NCBI GenBank assembly: GCA_002339125.1
Contig: DDJQ01000060.1
Location: 3,144-26,904, forward strand
Source of the DNA: Alteromonadaceae bacterium UBA2620
GTDB lineage: Bacteria > Pseudomonadota > Gammaproteobacteria > Enterobacterales > Alteromonadaceae
Length of the DNA stretch: 23,761 nt
Direction: 5' to 3'
Numbering within the stretch: position 1 is the stretch's first letter; every line of letters begins with the position of its first letter. Below the pieces are notes generated by a model. The model saw only the letters and a program-made list of their open reading frames with translations. It had not been told where the DNA came from and searched no databases. The position numbers were made by a program, and so were the translations under genes. This document shows, piece by piece, positions 16,142 through 23,761 of the stretch.

Positions 16142-17421
16142 TTGTCATCCTGCTCCAGTCTTTCGATACCAAGCGCCTTCAACACGTATTTCTCGTATAC
16201 AGGTTCGCTGGTACCGGTTTTCATCTTACGCATGAAGTATTTTTCGAAGGCAATCTTAGCCAGATGCACCCATTTACCCTTTTTAAACCAGGTAACGTTA
16301 CGCGGCGGAATTTGCGGCATAGCCACAAAGGCGGCACCGGTGTCACCCATATCAGCTAAACAAATTGCATGCCAGGTGCCTTTTGTTGACGGCGGTTTAT
16401 CGTCCACAATGATGGATTTCATATTGTGCGCAATGGCTGTCATCATGGTTTCAATCATGTAACCAGTTTTCGGCGTACCGGTGGGGACCGGTGTTGCCTC
16501 AACGGGTGGGATAGCCACGCATACACCACCCGAGAAGATATTAGGGTACTTAGGAGAACGCTGGAATTCATCGGTGATGACAAACCCTTTGGGATTGCAC
16601 AACCCTTCCACATTGGCCACCGCCGGCACGCCACCAAAAGGCGGGATCAGCATCGAATGATTAAAAGGCTCCTCATAGGTAAATTCCACCTCACCTTTTC
16701 GATTAAGTTCAGATACATGCATCATGCCTGCTTCAACCTTATCCACCCGCGCGTTACAGATCCATTTGATGTTGCGGTTGCGCAGTTCTGATTCGAGCAT
16801 TGATTTTGAGTCGCCAACGCCGCCCAGCCCCAAATGACCAATGTAAGGCTCACTGGTGACAAAGGTCATGGGCACCTTGTGACGAATTTTGGCGTCGCGC
16901 AGCGCCTTATCCAGAATAAAGGCATACTCGTAGGCCGGCCCAAAACAACTGGCGCCCTGAAACGAGCCCACCACTACCGGACCGGGGTTCGCCACCAGCT
17001 TCTCAAAATCCGCATAGCAATGTTCGGCATGATCCAGTGTACAAACAGATTGCGTGAATCCACCGGGGCCGGCCCCTTCGATTTGGTCAAAGGCCAAACG
17101 TGGGCCGGTAGCAATAATCAGGTAATCATAATCAATGACTTCACCTTCGCCGGTGACCAGTTGATTGGCCTCGGCATCAATTTTATCGACCCGGGCGCAT
17201 TTAAACGCAATTTTCTTTTTAGCCAGGTATTTTTCGATAGGCATAGTCACCGCGCCCGCTTCGCGCCACCCCACTGCAACCCAGGGATTGGAAGGGACAA
17301 ACCTGAACTCTTCCCGTTCGTTAACCACCATGACTTCATGACCAGCGCCTAACGCTTCTTTTACTTCATACGCCGCTGGCATACCGCCGGTTCCTGCACC
17401 TAACACCACTATTTTTGCCAT
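16138..17421 (-). CDS. sqr: Sulfide:quinone oxidoreductase
   Basis: This 427-residue FAD enzyme oxidises sulfide to sulfane sulfur and passes the electrons to the quinone pool at the membrane. It starts with the dinucleotide-binding motif VVLGAGTGGMPAAYE and is very similar to the Acidithiobacillus ferrooxidans enzyme as I recall its sequence (for example SEPYIGHLG and PVPTGTPKTGYMIE). The three redox cysteines are in place: C127 (SVCTLDH), C159 (GASCFGPAYE) and C354 (AICLADMGD). The C-terminal helices (WVHLAKIAFEKYFMRKM) fit monotopic membrane attachment. An ATG at 17427 lies two codons upstream; I prefer 17421 because AAAGAGA is then well spaced. It is first in an operon with two heme proteins and divergent from the fisR-like activator, with a sigma-54-like promoter between. 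Confidence 0.94.
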   Translation of the reverse strand: MAKIVVLGAGTGGMPAAYEVKEALGAGHEVMVVNEREEFRFVPSNPWVAVGWREAGAVTMPIEKYLAKKKIAFKCARVDKIDAEANQLVTGEGEVIDYDYLIIATGPRLAFDQIEGAGPGGFTQSVCTLDHAEHCYADFEKLVANPGPVVVGSFQGASCFGPAYEYAFILDKALRDAKIRHKVPMTFVTSEPYIGHLGLGGVGDSKSMLESELRNRNIKWICNARVDKVEAGMMHVSELNRKGEVEFTYEEPFNHSMLIPPFGGVPAVANVEGLCNPKGFVITDEFQRSPKYPNIFSGGVCVAIPPVEATPVPTGTPKTGYMIETMMTAIAHNMKSIIVDDKPPSTKGTWHAICLADMGDTGAAFVAMPQIPPRNVTWFKKGKWVHLAKIAFEKYFMRKMKTGTSEPVYEKYVLKALGIERLEQDDK

Positions 17422-17531
17422 AATCATTCTCTTTAATCGTTATTGGCTCTGCTAGTCCTGCCACACTGGTCGCTAACAAATCCGTTGCACAAGCCTTTCT
17501 GTTAACAAGCCTTACTATTAACAATTTGTTT

Positions 17532-17548
17532 ACCAATATTCGTGCCAT
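17532..17548 (-). promoter_or_regulatory. Probable sigma-54 promoter of the sqr operon
   Basis: On the minus strand the element reads ATGGCACGAATATTGGT. The -24 box TGGCACG is a perfect match and the spacing to TTG is right, but the -12 GC is GG. Transcription would begin near 17521, leaving a leader of about 100 bases. The adjacent divergent activator gene and the upstream palindromes support the call; the -12 deviation is the main doubt. Confidence 0.6.
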
Positions 17549-17615
17549 TGTGGTGTAAACGTAGTAGGATGATGTTTTATATTAGATTTTTAATATATTT
17601 ATTAATTAAACGGCT

Positions 17616-17659
17616 TGTGCAGCACATTGAGCTGTGTCAAATTTGACAAACAAGCTCAA
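17616..17659. promoter_or_regulatory. Cluster of palindromes, candidate FisR enhancer sites
   Basis: Three symmetric elements lie side by side: TGTGC-A-GCACA (17616-17626), an outer repeat TTGAGCT (17627-17633) with AGCTCAA (17653-17659), and inside it the perfect 14-bp palindrome TGTCAAATTTGACA (17635-17648). The cluster sits about 70-110 bp upstream of the sqr -24 box, an enhancer-like distance, and 38-81 bp before the fisR start. It could serve both sqr activation and fisR autoregulation. The 14-bp core recurs with one mismatch upstream of cydA. Confidence 0.55.
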
Positions 17660-17696
17660 CTTTCAGCTGCCATATTTGTCTCAGGAGAAGGGTGTT

Positions 17697-19004
17697 ATGA
17701 ACGCATCGCTCATTCAGTCAATGATTAATGCCATTGATAAACCAGCGATATTCATTACCAACGATTACGTTATTCAGGCGGTTAACGATGCCTATCGTGA
17801 AACCTACGATACCGAAGTTATCATTGGTAACAGCACCTGCTATGCCATTTCCCATCGCAACGATGCCCCCTGCGACAAGCATGGTGAAGAGTGTCCTTTA
17901 GCCCAGTGTCAGAAAACCAACCGGCCCAGCAGTGTGGTGCACATTCACAACACCAATGATGGCAAAACCTACTGCGATATCCTGATGAAGCCGGTGCGTG
18001 ATGAAGATGGCATGACCATAGGCTACCTGGAAATACTCGATCGCATTAGCTATGCAGCCGCCGACTCGCAGAAGAACAAAATGATTGGCGGTTCAGACAA
18101 CTTTAAGCAAATGCTTAATCGTATTAACCGAGCTGCACAGTCGGAGATTGCGGTTTTACTGCAAGGCGAAACCGGCGCGGGTAAAGAGCTGGTCGCTCAG
18201 GCCGTTCACCAGTCGAGCCGCCGCAAAGACAAACCATTTGTGGTAATTGAATGCACCGGATTAAACGAGAGCCTGTTTGAATCTGAGCTGTTTGGCTATG
18301 AAAAGGGGGCGTTTACCGGAGCCACTAACAGTAAGAAAGGCCTTATCGAAGTGGCCAATGGCGGCACGGTGTTCTTCGACGAAATTGGTGACGTACCGCT
18401 TAATATGCAGGTAAAGCTGCTGCGCTTGCTGGAAACCCAGTGTTATCGGCCGGTCGGCGGCCTGAAGCAGAAAAAGGCGGACTTCCGCCTGGTATGTGCC
18501 AGCCACAAAAACCTGCTGGCCATGGTGGAAAAAGGCGAGTTTCGTCAGGACCTGTATTTCCGAATAGCCGGCTTTCCTATTTATCTGCCCGCATTACGCG
18601 AACGTAAATCGGATATCCCCCTACTGTGTAAGCATTTTCTGTCTGGTAGTGAACACCGTCATAAGCACTTTAGCGAACGGGCACTACAAACCCTTTCGCA
18701 TTACAGCTTTCCGGGCAATATCCGCGAGCTTAAGAGTATTGTGGAGCAGGCTGCGCTGATGTCGAACGATGACGATATACTGGTTAGCGATCTACCGCCG
18801 CAAATTCTTGGTGTTGGCCCGGCCGAAACCCAGGCCATAGCGGAAGACATTATGCCACTGGAACAAGCCGAGCAGGTGTATCTGGAAAAAATATGTAAGC
18901 ACTTTGATGGCAGCCCGGATGAACTTGCCAACAAGCTTGATGTAAGTACTCGCACACTTTACAGAAAGCTGCAGCGATACAATATTAAACTCAAAGGTTC
19001 ATGA
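17697..19004 (+). CDS. fisR: FisR-like sigma-54-dependent activator of sulfide oxidation genes
   Basis: This 435-residue protein has an N-terminal PAS-like sensor (about 1-120), a sigma-54-interacting AAA+ domain and a C-terminal Fis-type helix-turn-helix (about 395-430). The AAA+ domain shows Walker A GETGAGKE (157-164), the sigma-54 loop GAFTGA (204-209) and Walker B with D228-E229. The sensor holds C48, C59 and C66 (CYAISH...PC...CPL), spaced 11 and 7 residues apart. This is the same spacing as C53, C64 and C71 of Cupriavidus FisR, which sense sulfane sulfur to activate sqr-pdo. Extra cysteines C71 and C93 are also present. The ATG at 17697 has AGGAG nine bases upstream; a GTG at 17634 would include the palindromic operator and is unlikely. 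It is divergent from sqr. Confidence 0.88.
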   Translation: MNASLIQSMINAIDKPAIFITNDYVIQAVNDAYRETYDTEVIIGNSTCYAISHRNDAPCDKHGEECPLAQCQKTNRPSSVVHIHNTNDGKTYCDILMKPVRDEDGMTIGYLEILDRISYAAADSQKNKMIGGSDNFKQMLNRINRAAQSEIAVLLQGETGAGKELVAQAVHQSSRRKDKPFVVIECTGLNESLFESELFGYEKGAFTGATNSKKGLIEVANGGTVFFDEIGDVPLNMQVKLLRLLETQCYRPVGGLKQKKADFRLVCASHKNLLAMVEKGEFRQDLYFRIAGFPIYLPALRERKSDIPLLCKHFLSGSEHRHKHFSERALQTLSHYSFPGNIRELKSIVEQAALMSNDDDILVSDLPPQILGVGPAETQAIAEDIMPLEQAEQVYLEKICKHFDGSPDELANKLDVSTRTLYRKLQRYNIKLKGS

Positions 19005-19746
19005 TCCCCTGATACAACAGGCGCACCGCAAGCACCGATAAAATTAACTTAAAGGCCAGCTTAAACTTATCTGCCGGAATGCGGTTTAGTAGTTTAAGGC
19101 CCAGCCAGGTACCAATCGCGCCGCTGACAATCATAGCTACGACCAACGGCAGCCATTGCCAGAACGAAAAGCCCACCATGGTAAACACCACCGCTTTTAA
19201 ACTGTGCTGAAAGGTCATGCAGTTAGCAAATGTGGAGGTATGGGTCATTTTGTTATAACCGTTGCGGTACACCACCGAAGCCACCATTGGGCCACTGGCA
19301 CCCACAAACATGCTAAGAAAGGTGGTTAGCGCGCCGGCAATGATGCGGCCCGGCCGCGACATCTCCCGCGGACTGGGTTTAAGCCCCCACACCATGAGCA
19401 GCAGAAAAACGGCAATCGCCAGCTGGATAATCGCCAATGGCAGCTGCACTACCACAAAGGACGCAGCTATCGCCCCCAGGATCGTCCCTAAGGCAAAGTA
19501 CTTAAACATCGCCCGGTCGAGATATTTAAAGGTCATTACCGCACGGCTGGCATTAGAGCCCAGCTGCACCAGGCCATGCACCGGGATTAACGCAGCAATG
19601 GGTATTACCGATGCCATCACCACCAGCAAAAGCATGCCGCCGCCCAATCCCATAGTACCGGTCACAAATGAAGTAAATCCTGCCAGTAAAATGAGTCCCA
19701 GCGCCGTGTAAAGGTCGAGAACCCCGGCAGTTAACAGTGTTTCCAT
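18991..19746 (-). CDS. Second TauE/SafE family permease
   Basis: This 251-residue membrane protein has the two-repeat TauE/SafE pattern. The first repeat motif is FTSFVTGTMGLGGGMLLL near residue 25 and the second is LSMFVGASGPMVASVVYR near residue 150. It differs clearly from the permease at 6315-7091, so it is not a recent duplicate. I chose ATG at 19746; a TTG at 19770, preceded by AGGA, is also possible and would add eight residues. It converges on fisR, and the two genes overlap by 14 bases at their ends. I see no sigma-54 promoter before it. Export of sulfite, thiosulfate or a related anion is inferred from the family and neighbours. Confidence 0.83.
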   Translation of the reverse strand: METLLTAGVLDLYTALGLILLAGFTSFVTGTMGLGGGMLLLVVMASVIPIAALIPVHGLVQLGSNASRAVMTFKYLDRAMFKYFALGTILGAIAASFVVVQLPLAIIQLAIAVFLLLMVWGLKPSPREMSRPGRIIAGALTTFLSMFVGASGPMVASVVYRNGYNKMTHTSTFANCMTFQHSLKAVVFTMVGFSFWQWLPLVVAMIVSGAIGTWLGLKLLNRIPADKFKLAFKLILSVLAVRLLYQGIMNL

Positions 19747-19914
19747 CACAAACCACAAAGTCGCATTCAATCCTGATTATGATTCTCACCAGGCCTGAAA
19801 TACTTTGCAACCAAATAAACCGCTATTTCGTCTTATTAAACCTGTTTATAGCTCACATTCACTGGTAACTTAATCTTTCTTACATAACAACAACGACAGT
19901 AATCACCTAAAACC

Positions 19915-22083
19915 ATGAATAAAATGCTTCTTTCTCTGTCTGTTGCCACTGTGCTGCTTGCAGCCTGTAGCGACGACAAAACGCCAGAAAAACAAATAGA
20001 ACCTGCAACGCCTATGAATTTATCGACATCCATTGCCCCACCGGTGGCGAAAAAAGAATCCTACGAATTAACTGCTCACGGCGATACCCGGGTAGATGAT
20101 TATTACTGGATGCGCGATGACTCTCGTACTGATGCGGAGGTGCTTTCGCACCTGGAAAAAGAAAACAGCTACGCTGATGCCGTACTTGCGCCGCTCGAAA
20201 AACAGACCGACTCTCTTTATGAGGAAATGATCGCCCGCATTCCAAAGGATGACTCCTCAGTACCTTATAAAAAGAATGGCTACTGGTACCAGACGCATTA
20301 TGTGGGCAACGGCGAATATCCTATTTATGTCCGCAAGAAACAAGTGGATGGTGAAGAAACCATATTACTCAACGGCAATAAAATGGCTGAAGGCGAGAGC
20401 TACTTCAGCATAGGCTCCTTTGCTGCCAGCCCCGATAATGAGCTACTGGCCTACTCTGTGGATACGGTCAGCCGCCGCTTATACACTGTATACGTGAAAA
20501 ACATTGCTACCGGTGAGTTGTATGCCGACACCCTGACCGACACCACGGGCCAGGTCTACTGGGCTAACGATAACCAGACCCTGTATTACATCAAGCGTGA
20601 TAAGCAAACTCTGCTGGGCTCGCAGGTTTTCCGTCATACCCTGGGGACTGATCAGGCTGATGACGAACTGGTTTATGAAGAAACCGACACTACTTTCTAT
20701 ACCTCATTAGGGAAAAGTAAAGATGGGGAAGTGATCTTCATTAATCACAGCAACACCGACATGTCTGGCGTAACGCTAATTGATGCCAACAATGCTGAGG
20801 CCACCCCAACGCCATTTTACCCCATCGAGCAGGACCATGAGTATTCCATCGAAAAACATGGCGATGATTATTATGTGCTGACCAACTGGCAGGCGGATAA
20901 CTACCGCATTATGAAAGTTGCTGCCGATAGCACCCAGGACCGCAGCGCCTGGCAGGAAGTGGTAGCTCATAATCCTGACATTTACATCAGCAGCCTCGAA
21001 GTTCTGCAGGACTACCTGGTATTTAAAGCCAAGGAAAATGGCTATCTCCGCCTTGAAGCCATGTCGCTGAAAGACGGCTCACTACGCACTATCCCCACCG
21101 AAGATCCAATTTATACCGCAGGATTTACCGGCAATACCCAGAGTGATACCAATACTGTCAGAATTTACTACGCGTCGTTAACTACGCCGCCCAGTACCTT
21201 CGATATTAACCTGGAAACCCTGCAAAGCGAACTGAAAAAGCAGAATAAGGTTGGCGATGATTTTAACGCCGCGGACTACCAGTCAGAACGTCTTATGATC
21301 ACTGCTCGCGACGGTAAGAAAGTGCCGGTTTCACTGGTTTATCGTAAATCGACCTTCAAGAAGGACGGCACTAACCCACTCTTCCAATACGGTTATGGCT
21401 CGTATGGTTCAACCATGGACCCAACCTTTGTTTCCGCGTGGTTATCAATGCTGGACCGGGGCTTTGTAGTGGCCATTGCCCATATTCGTGGTAGCCAGAT
21501 GCTCGGTACCCAGTGGTATGAAGACGGTAAAATGGGCAACAAAATGAACACCTTTACCGACTTTATTGATGTGACCAAAGGGCTGATTGAACAAGGTTAT
21601 GCCGACCCGAGTCGCGTGTTTGCAGAAGGTGGCAGTGCCGGTGGTTTATTAATGGGCGCGGTGGCCAATATGGCACCTGAACTGTACACCGCAATCGCCG
21701 CCCATGTGCCCTTTGTGGATGTGGTAACCACCATGAGTGACGCCAGTATTCCGCTGACTACCGGCGAGTACACCGAATGGGGTAACCCGGCCAATAAAGC
21801 AGAGTATGAGTATATGCTTTCCTACTCGCCTTACGATCAGGTGAAAAAGCAGGATTACCCGCACATGTTTGTAACCACTGGCTTGCATGACTCACAGGTT
21901 CAGTACTTCGAGCCAATGAAGTGGGTAGCTAAACTGCGGGATTACAAAACCGATGATAATCTGCTGCTGTTCATCACCAACATGGAAGCCGGCCATGGCG
22001 GAGCATCAGGGCGCTTTAAGCGTTATGAACAGCGCGCTAAAGAATATGCCTTTTTCTTCCACCTGGCAGGTATAGAACTGTAA
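19915..22083 (+). CDS. S9 family serine peptidase, oligopeptidase B-like lipoprotein
   Basis: This 722-residue prolyl-oligopeptidase-family enzyme has an N-terminal beta-propeller (about 100-430) and an alpha/beta-hydrolase domain. The catalytic triad is visible: S574 in EGGSAGG, D659 in GLHDSQV and H694 in EAGHGG. The segments WYEDGKMGNKMNTFTDF and SIPLTTGEYTEWGNP closely resemble oligopeptidase B (protease II), which cleaves after Arg/Lys in short peptides. Unlike cytosolic oligopeptidase B it carries a lipoprotein signal (LLAAC, modified Cys18), followed by SDD, so it is probably anchored in the periplasm. No clear Shine-Dalgarno precedes the ATG. It is a single-gene unit ending in a strong terminator and appears unrelated to the sulfur genes. 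Confidence 0.93.
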   Translation: MNKMLLSLSVATVLLAACSDDKTPEKQIEPATPMNLSTSIAPPVAKKESYELTAHGDTRVDDYYWMRDDSRTDAEVLSHLEKENSYADAVLAPLEKQTDSLYEEMIARIPKDDSSVPYKKNGYWYQTHYVGNGEYPIYVRKKQVDGEETILLNGNKMAEGESYFSIGSFAASPDNELLAYSVDTVSRRLYTVYVKNIATGELYADTLTDTTGQVYWANDNQTLYYIKRDKQTLLGSQVFRHTLGTDQADDELVYEETDTTFYTSLGKSKDGEVIFINHSNTDMSGVTLIDANNAEATPTPFYPIEQDHEYSIEKHGDDYYVLTNWQADNYRIMKVAADSTQDRSAWQEVVAHNPDIYISSLEVLQDYLVFKAKENGYLRLEAMSLKDGSLRTIPTEDPIYTAGFTGNTQSDTNTVRIYYASLTTPPSTFDINLETLQSELKKQNKVGDDFNAADYQSERLMITARDGKKVPVSLVYRKSTFKKDGTNPLFQYGYGSYGSTMDPTFVSAWLSMLDRGFVVAIAHIRGSQMLGTQWYEDGKMGNKMNTFTDFIDVTKGLIEQGYADPSRVFAEGGSAGGLLMGAVANMAPELYTAIAAHVPFVDVVTTMSDASIPLTTGEYTEWGNPANKAEYEYMLSYSPYDQVKKQDYPHMFVTTGLHDSQVQYFEPMKWVAKLRDYKTDDNLLLFITNMEAGHGGASGRFKRYEQRAKEYAFFFHLAGIEL

Positions 22084-22085
22084 TA

Positions 22086-22101
22086 ATACCATATATGGTA
22101 T
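22086..22101. repeat. Perfect 16-bp palindrome
   Basis: ATACCATATATGGTAT is identical to its reverse complement. It lies 2 bases after the peptidase stop and directly abuts the terminator stem. It could be a protein-binding site or a loopless cruciform that adds to 3'-end stability. Confidence 0.6.
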
Positions 22102-22135
22102 AAGCCCGGTTAGCGTCATGCTAGCCGGGCTTTTT
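22102..22135 (+). terminator. Intrinsic terminator of the S9 peptidase gene
   Basis: AAGCCCGGTTAGC (22102-22114) pairs with GCTAGCCGGGCTT (22120-22132), 13 bp with one G-T pair and a 5-base loop, followed by a T run to 22135. The last two bases overlap the stop codon of the convergent diguanylate cyclase gene. A minus-strand function is less clear because the reverse side lacks a good T tract. Confidence 0.92.
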
Positions 22136-23552
22136 AGTTCTCTGCGAAACGCAGAGCTGTCTGATTTCGCCCTTCGCGCTTAGCTTTTAGCAGTTGTCTG
22201 TCGGCTTCATCAAACGCCTTCTGAAAGCCTTCACATTCATCTACCCTGGCAACTCCAAAACTACAGGACACAGTCAGTTCGGGCTCTGAAAAAGTAAGCT
22301 CTGCAATTCCCTGACGAATCGCTTCAGCCACTGAGAACGCATTTTCTATGGAGGTTTGTGGTAGCAGCAGCATAAATTCGTCACCGCCGAAGCGACCGAA
22401 GATGTCACTGCTGCGAATTTTACTGCGTACCAGGATGGCCAGCTCGCGAAGCACTTCGTCACCAGCCAGATGGCCAAATCGGTCGTTGATTTGTTTAAAT
22501 TTATCCACGTCGAACAACAACAGCGAGGTTTGGTGACCATAGCGTTTAGCCTGTTTAAGGTGTTGTTCAGTCAGCGCAATAAAATGCTGGCGCATAACCG
22601 CTTTGGTAAGGAAGTCGGTTTTGGCTTCAATATGTAATTCGCGGTTATCTGCCACCAACGCGGGTACAGACATGGCAAAGTAAGCACTGCAGGCAATCAC
22701 ATTGATAGCCACCTGATAAATATAGGCCTGTTCAGAAACCCCTAAAATACTTACCAGCAGCGCCAGCAGGAAGCTGAGTATAGCCAGACTGACAGCCATC
22801 CGAATGGGCGACTCGGTAAAAACGATCCACATTTGTGGCAGGGTCAGAAAGAAAATCAGACAGGCAATTTCCGACGACTGGTAATAGTCTGCCAGTACGA
22901 CTACCCCTACCATCAGCACCCAGCTAAGTACCAGCTTGCCGGCAAAAGAACTAAAGCGACTCTCGGTTTTAGGCTGGAAGTTGAGCGCAGACAGCAATCC
23001 CCGGCGCGGATAGATACGATTCACAATACCGATAAAAACTGGTACCAGCACCAGGATCCCGGACATATCGCCAATCCACCAGGCCAGACTGGTGGCTAAA
23101 AACGACTCCAGTTGTGGCCCGCCAAACAATAACAGTACGCCGGCGGTTGCCATAACCAGGCTGGCAGTAGCCACCGTCAGTAAAAACCGCATCACCGGCG
23201 CGTATAAATTATGATGGCTTATCCGGTCAATCGAGCCGCGCAGCAAGTTGGCACTCACGCCGTAAACCAGGCAATGCAGCAAGGCAAAATGACTGCCGGC
23301 AATCAGCAGCTGTTCCAACGAGCGCTGATCATTAAATACCAGGCTTTCCCAACCAGTAGACAACACAGAGGCAATAAACATGGCAGGCAGTGCCTGCCAT
23401 CTGAGCAACAGAAAACAGGTAAACGTAAAACCAGCGGGCGGAAACCAGATACTGGCATGGGGAGCATACTCAGTAAAAACCGACAGACGCCATAGCACCA
23501 GCCAGGTTAATACCAATAACGAATGTTTAAATACTGCAGTAATTTTTTCCAT
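22134..23552 (-). CDS. Membrane-bound GGDEF diguanylate cyclase (MASE1-like sensor)
   Basis: This 472-residue protein makes the second messenger c-di-GMP. The N-terminal 300 residues hold about eight hydrophobic segments resembling a MASE1 sensor (HASIWFPPAGFTFTCFLLL near residue 32; its signal is unknown). The C-terminal GGDEF domain is intact: active motif GGDEF at 389-393, the DxDxFKxIND segment near 348-357, and a product-inhibition I-site RSSD at 380-383, five residues before GGDEF. No EAL or PAS domain is present. I chose the ATG at 23552 over a GTG at 23564 because AAAGAG lies just upstream, though close. It stands alone and converges on the S9 peptidase gene. Confidence 0.9.
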   Translation of the reverse strand: MEKITAVFKHSLLVLTWLVLWRLSVFTEYAPHASIWFPPAGFTFTCFLLLRWQALPAMFIASVLSTGWESLVFNDQRSLEQLLIAGSHFALLHCLVYGVSANLLRGSIDRISHHNLYAPVMRFLLTVATASLVMATAGVLLLFGGPQLESFLATSLAWWIGDMSGILVLVPVFIGIVNRIYPRRGLLSALNFQPKTESRFSSFAGKLVLSWVLMVGVVVLADYYQSSEIACLIFFLTLPQMWIVFTESPIRMAVSLAILSFLLALLVSILGVSEQAYIYQVAINVIACSAYFAMSVPALVADNRELHIEAKTDFLTKAVMRQHFIALTEQHLKQAKRYGHQTSLLLFDVDKFKQINDRFGHLAGDEVLRELAILVRSKIRSSDIFGRFGGDEFMLLLPQTSIENAFSVAEAIRQGIAELTFSEPELTVSCSFGVARVDECEGFQKAFDEADRQLLKAKREGRNQTALRFAEN

Positions 23553-23761
23553 TACTCTTTGCACTGTTCGTCTGACTGCTCTAACGCAAAGATAAAACCG
23601 CCATCATGTTACTAGAAAAATCACACCCTAAAATAGTAATACAAATTTAACCAAGTACCTACCAGAAACCTTCCAGTACGACTGATTAGCTAGGGGCTGT
23701 TGATCTTTGCTGTACACTTTTGCAGCAGTCTGTGTGCCATTTAGACAAGGCGACTGTTTGC
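23553..23761. other. Right-edge noncoding sequence
   Basis: This holds the presumed promoter region of the diguanylate cyclase. I see no gene in it. The last 70 bases, from TAGGGGCTGTTGATCTTT (23691 on), look unlike the AT-rich sequence before them and may be the border of a repeated or mobile element or the leader of the next gene. The window ends too soon to tell. Confidence 0.35.

Noticed and set aside
16834..17352. 172-codon plus-strand frame opposite sqr
   Set aside because: It lies entirely antisense to a conserved enzyme gene and has no domain features of its own.
17634..17696. Upstream GTG start for the FisR-like activator
   Set aside because: The extra residues would be encoded by the palindromic operator. 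The ATG at 17697 has a strong AGGAG.

Overview
The window reads as chromosomal DNA of a marine-type gammaproteobacterium, most likely an Alteromonadales relative. This is inferred from an E. coli-like cydABX set with cydDC attached, a sigma-54 regulator next to sulfide:quinone reductase, a lipoprotein S9 peptidase, roughly 50 % GC, and dense operons with ATGA/GTGA overlaps. No rRNA, tRNA, CRISPR array, complete insertion sequence or phage gene was seen.

Layout. 176-5770 (minus): a heavy-metal tripartite efflux operon (TolC-like channel, periplasmic adaptor, CzcA/CusA-like RND pump, DUF3240 protein). 5875-7963 (minus): a sulfur operon of an ETHE1/Blh-like persulfide dioxygenase, a TauE/SafE permease and a rhodanese-like DUF442 protein, with a near-consensus sigma-54 promoter at 8010-8026. 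8266-8592 (plus): a small YkgJ-type cysteine-cluster protein. 8598-14573 (minus): cytochrome bd operon cydA-cydB-cydX-cydD-cydC, including a 39-residue CydX that is easily missed. 15157-17421 (minus): sulfide:quinone oxidoreductase (sqr) translationally coupled to two heme-protein genes, a DUF3365/Tll0287-like protein and a cytochrome c'-like protein, followed by a terminator. 17697-19004 (plus): a divergent FisR-like sigma-54 activator whose PAS domain carries cysteines C48, C59 and C66. 18991-19746 (minus): a second TauE/SafE permease. 19915-22083 (plus): an oligopeptidase B-like lipoprotein with a strong terminator. 22134-23552 (minus): a membrane GGDEF diguanylate cyclase.

How the genes may work together. 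The central 14 kb looks like a sulfide-tolerance and sulfide-respiration module. SQR would oxidise sulfide and pass electrons to quinone. The persulfide dioxygenase, the DUF442 protein and the TauE/SafE permeases would handle the sulfane sulfur and the sulfite formed from it. Cytochrome bd, a quinol oxidase known in E. coli to resist sulfide, would reoxidise the quinol. FisR would sense sulfane sulfur and activate the sigma-54 promoters in front of both sqr and the dioxygenase operon. A 14-bp palindrome (TGTCAAATTTGACA) between fisR and sqr recurs with one mismatch upstream of cydA. This suggests, but does not prove, that the oxidase belongs to the same regulon.

Least-known parts: the two heme proteins coupled to sqr, the 583-bp spacer upstream of cydA, and the sequence at the right edge. 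Everything here comes from reading the sequence; no database search was run.
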